Made by a program: the position numbers and the translations under genes
Shown here: one piece after another, positions 6,597-7,594 of the stretch
Numbering within the stretch: the stretch's first letter is position 1
How the letters are laid out: each line of letters opens with the position of its first letter
NCBI GenBank assembly: GCA_964559075.1
Contig: CAZLGJ010000129.1
Location: 1 to 7,594 of the forward strand
Source: Opacimonas sp964559075
GTDB taxonomy: Bacteria > Pseudomonadota > Gammaproteobacteria > Enterobacterales > Alteromonadaceae
Reading direction: 5' to 3'
Length of the DNA: 7,594 bases
Notes under the pieces: generated by a model
Databases searched by the model: none
What the model was told of the DNA's origin: nothing
Seen by the model: the letters and a program-made list of their open reading frames with translations, nothing else

Positions 6597-7471
6597 AGTA
6601 TCGCATCCGTCACGAAACTCAATATTTGTACTCCGAAGCCGTGAGTTTATCACAGAACCAAGCGCGCCTGAGTCCGCTGCACATCGACCATCAACAGTGT
6701 ATCAGCTCGCAGCTGATTATTTACCCCACGCCGGTCTATCGCGATACTTTTTTGGATGCGTGCAACAATCTCGTCACGCATTTTGATATTACGATGCAGC
6801 ACACTGAACTGCGCGTAGCAGCTGAGCATGTGGTTGAGATCTTACCGCAGACGCAGCTTGAGCTGGCGATGCCAAGCATGGGCTGGGAGTTTGTCCGCGA
6901 CAGTATTCACGATCCCAAAAACGCGCAAGGCGTGCATATTTTGTGGCACTGTTGCCCGACTAGCTACACCAAAGCTACGCCAGAAATAGTGGCATACACA
7001 TTGCAAAGTTTTAAACCTGGACGGGACTTTATGCAGGCCTGTCATGACTTGATGGAGCGCCTCTCAAAAGATATTGAGTTTGATAGCCAAAGCTCTTCAG
7101 TGATCACTACTGCGGCCGATACGATGTCTGCCAAAAAAGGCGTCTGCCAAGATTATGTGCATTTGGCGCTGGCCTGCTTGCGCAGCATCGGGTTAGCTGC
7201 GCAGTACGTGAGTGGTTATATAGAGACACTGCCGCCAGAGGGCAAGGAAAAGCTCATTGGCGCAGACGCGACGCACGCATGGTTTGCGGTATACGCACCG
7301 AACCTTGGTTGGTTGGAGTTTGACCCGACCAACAATATTGTGCCGGCGGAGCAGCATATCAAATTGGCAACTGGGCGGGACTATCACGATGTCGCCCCGT
7401 TGCGCGGGCTGGTGTTTGGCGGTGGCCAACACCAGCTAAATGTTGCGGTAGATATGAATCGCATCGAATAA
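6593..7471 (+). CDS. Stand-alone transglutaminase-like cysteine protein
   Basis: This 292-residue protein carries a bacterial transglutaminase N-terminal domain (about 1-80, beginning MKYRIRHETQYLYSE) and a transglutaminase core (about 140-250). The catalytic triad is complete: Cys185 in KKGVCQDYVH, His228 in ATHAWFAV and Asp244 in LEFDPTNN. The length is usual for such COG1305 proteins. There is no signal peptide, so a cytoplasmic location is inferred. In this neighbourhood these proteins are thought to cleave or transfer amide bonds as papain-like thiol enzymes rather than to cross-link proteins. The ATG overlaps the previous stop as ATGA, and GGGA at 6583-6586 gives a suitable ribosome binding site, so translational coupling is likely. 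It is a distant paralogue of the transglutaminase half of the first operon gene; both share the CRD/CQD, HAW and DPT surroundings of the triad. The specific substrate cannot be read from sequence. Confidence 0.93.
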   Translation: MKYRIRHETQYLYSEAVSLSQNQARLSPLHIDHQQCISSQLIIYPTPVYRDTFLDACNNLVTHFDITMQHTELRVAAEHVVEILPQTQLELAMPSMGWEFVRDSIHDPKNAQGVHILWHCCPTSYTKATPEIVAYTLQSFKPGRDFMQACHDLMERLSKDIEFDSQSSSVITTAADTMSAKKGVCQDYVHLALACLRSIGLAAQYVSGYIETLPPEGKEKLIGADATHAWFAVYAPNLGWLEFDPTNNIVPAEQHIKLATGRDYHDVAPLRGLVFGGGQHQLNVAVDMNRIE

Positions 7472-7550
7472 ATATGACTATACTTAAGTCGGGCATGAGT
7501 TAACAGCATACACAAGCAAGACAATGGATAATACAGACAAGGACACTTCC
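7472..7550 (+). other. Short gap between the operon and the next gene
   Basis: These 79 bases contain no gene. There are perfect palindromes ACTTAAGT (7482-7489) and GTTAAC (7499-7504), but no GC-rich hairpin followed by a T-run, so I see no intrinsic terminator. No well-spaced promoter is visible either. Read-through from the upstream genes into the next gene is therefore plausible. Confidence 0.5.
7539..7543 (+). promoter_or_regulatory. Ribosome binding site of the fourth operon gene
   Basis: AAGGA lies seven bases before the ATG at 7551. The in-frame ATG at 7524 has no comparable site upstream, so 7551 is the better start. Confidence 0.6.
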
Positions 7551-7594
7551 ATGAAGGACGCATGGCAACAATACGTCACGCAGGACTTTTACGA
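7551..7594 (+). CDS. Start of a probable circularly permuted ATP-grasp protein, cut by window edge
   Basis: Only 14 complete codons are present, reading MKDAWQQYVTQDFY and then GA, which gives Asp or Glu for the next residue. The frame is open to the edge and has a good ribosome binding site. The DFY(D/E) ending resembles the N-terminus of circularly permuted ATP-grasp (COG2308) proteins, which often open with a short leader and FYDE-like residues. Those proteins commonly neighbour Alpha-E and transglutaminase genes, so position supports the call. If correct, it would supply the intact ATP-dependent ligase that the fused gene upstream seems to have lost. The assignment rests on a few residues plus context. 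An in-frame ATG at 7524 would add nine residues. Confidence 0.5.
   Translation, partial: MKDAWQQYVTQDFY

Noticed and set aside
6541..6786. Plus-strand open frame of 81 codons overlapping the start of the stand-alone transglutaminase
   Set aside because: It is a different frame of the same DNA as a gene with a complete catalytic triad and an ATGA overlap; no independent support.
7476..7490. Possible terminator GACT-loop-AGTC around the ACTTAAGT palindrome
   Set aside because: The stem is four base pairs, AT-rich, and not followed by a T-run.
7500..7532. Possible promoter TTAACA with GATAAT for the gene at 7551
   Set aside because: The spacing is 21 bases, four more than optimal, and no extended -10 compensates.

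Overview
The window looks like a stretch of proteobacterial chromosome, most likely from a gammaproteobacterium. It has moderate base composition, dense coding, four-base stop/start overlaps, and protein families typical of that group. The sequence does not support a narrower assignment. I see no RNA genes, mobile elements or CRISPR.

Left part (1-694, minus strand): the first 231 residues of a gene that runs off the left edge. It encodes an exported protein with a cleavable signal peptide. The mature part is a regular tandem array of 15-residue alpha-helical units with a proline at position 10 of nearly every unit. I do not recognise a named family with certainty.

Middle (695-1041): a divergent AT-rich intergenic region of about 350 bases that must hold the promoters of both directions. 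A possible extended -10 box and two inverted repeats are visible.

Right part (1042-7594, plus strand): a tightly packed cluster. (1) A 1118-residue fusion of a transglutaminase-like domain with a DUF2126 putative amidoligase domain. (2) A protein of about 730 residues that fuses a shortened, probably degenerate circularly permuted ATP-grasp region to an Alpha-E domain. (3) A 292-residue stand-alone transglutaminase-like protein. Genes 1/2 and 2/3 share TTGA and ATGA stop/start overlaps, so they should be one transcript with coupled translation. After a 79-base gap, the first 14 codons of a fourth gene appear; its beginning suggests a full-length circularly permuted ATP-grasp protein.

This set (transglutaminase, DUF2126, circularly permuted ATP-grasp, Alpha-E) matches a conserved bacterial neighbourhood predicted from comparative genomics to make and break peptide or isopeptide bonds. 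The predicted chemistry is ATP-dependent COOH-NH2 ligation by the ATP-grasp and glutamine-synthetase-like enzymes, and thiol-dependent cleavage or transfer by the transglutaminase-fold enzymes. The substrate is unknown to me. The most unusual points are the apparently inactivated ATP-grasp half of gene 2 next to a probably intact paralogue, and the near-perfect 15-residue solenoid of the divergent exported protein.
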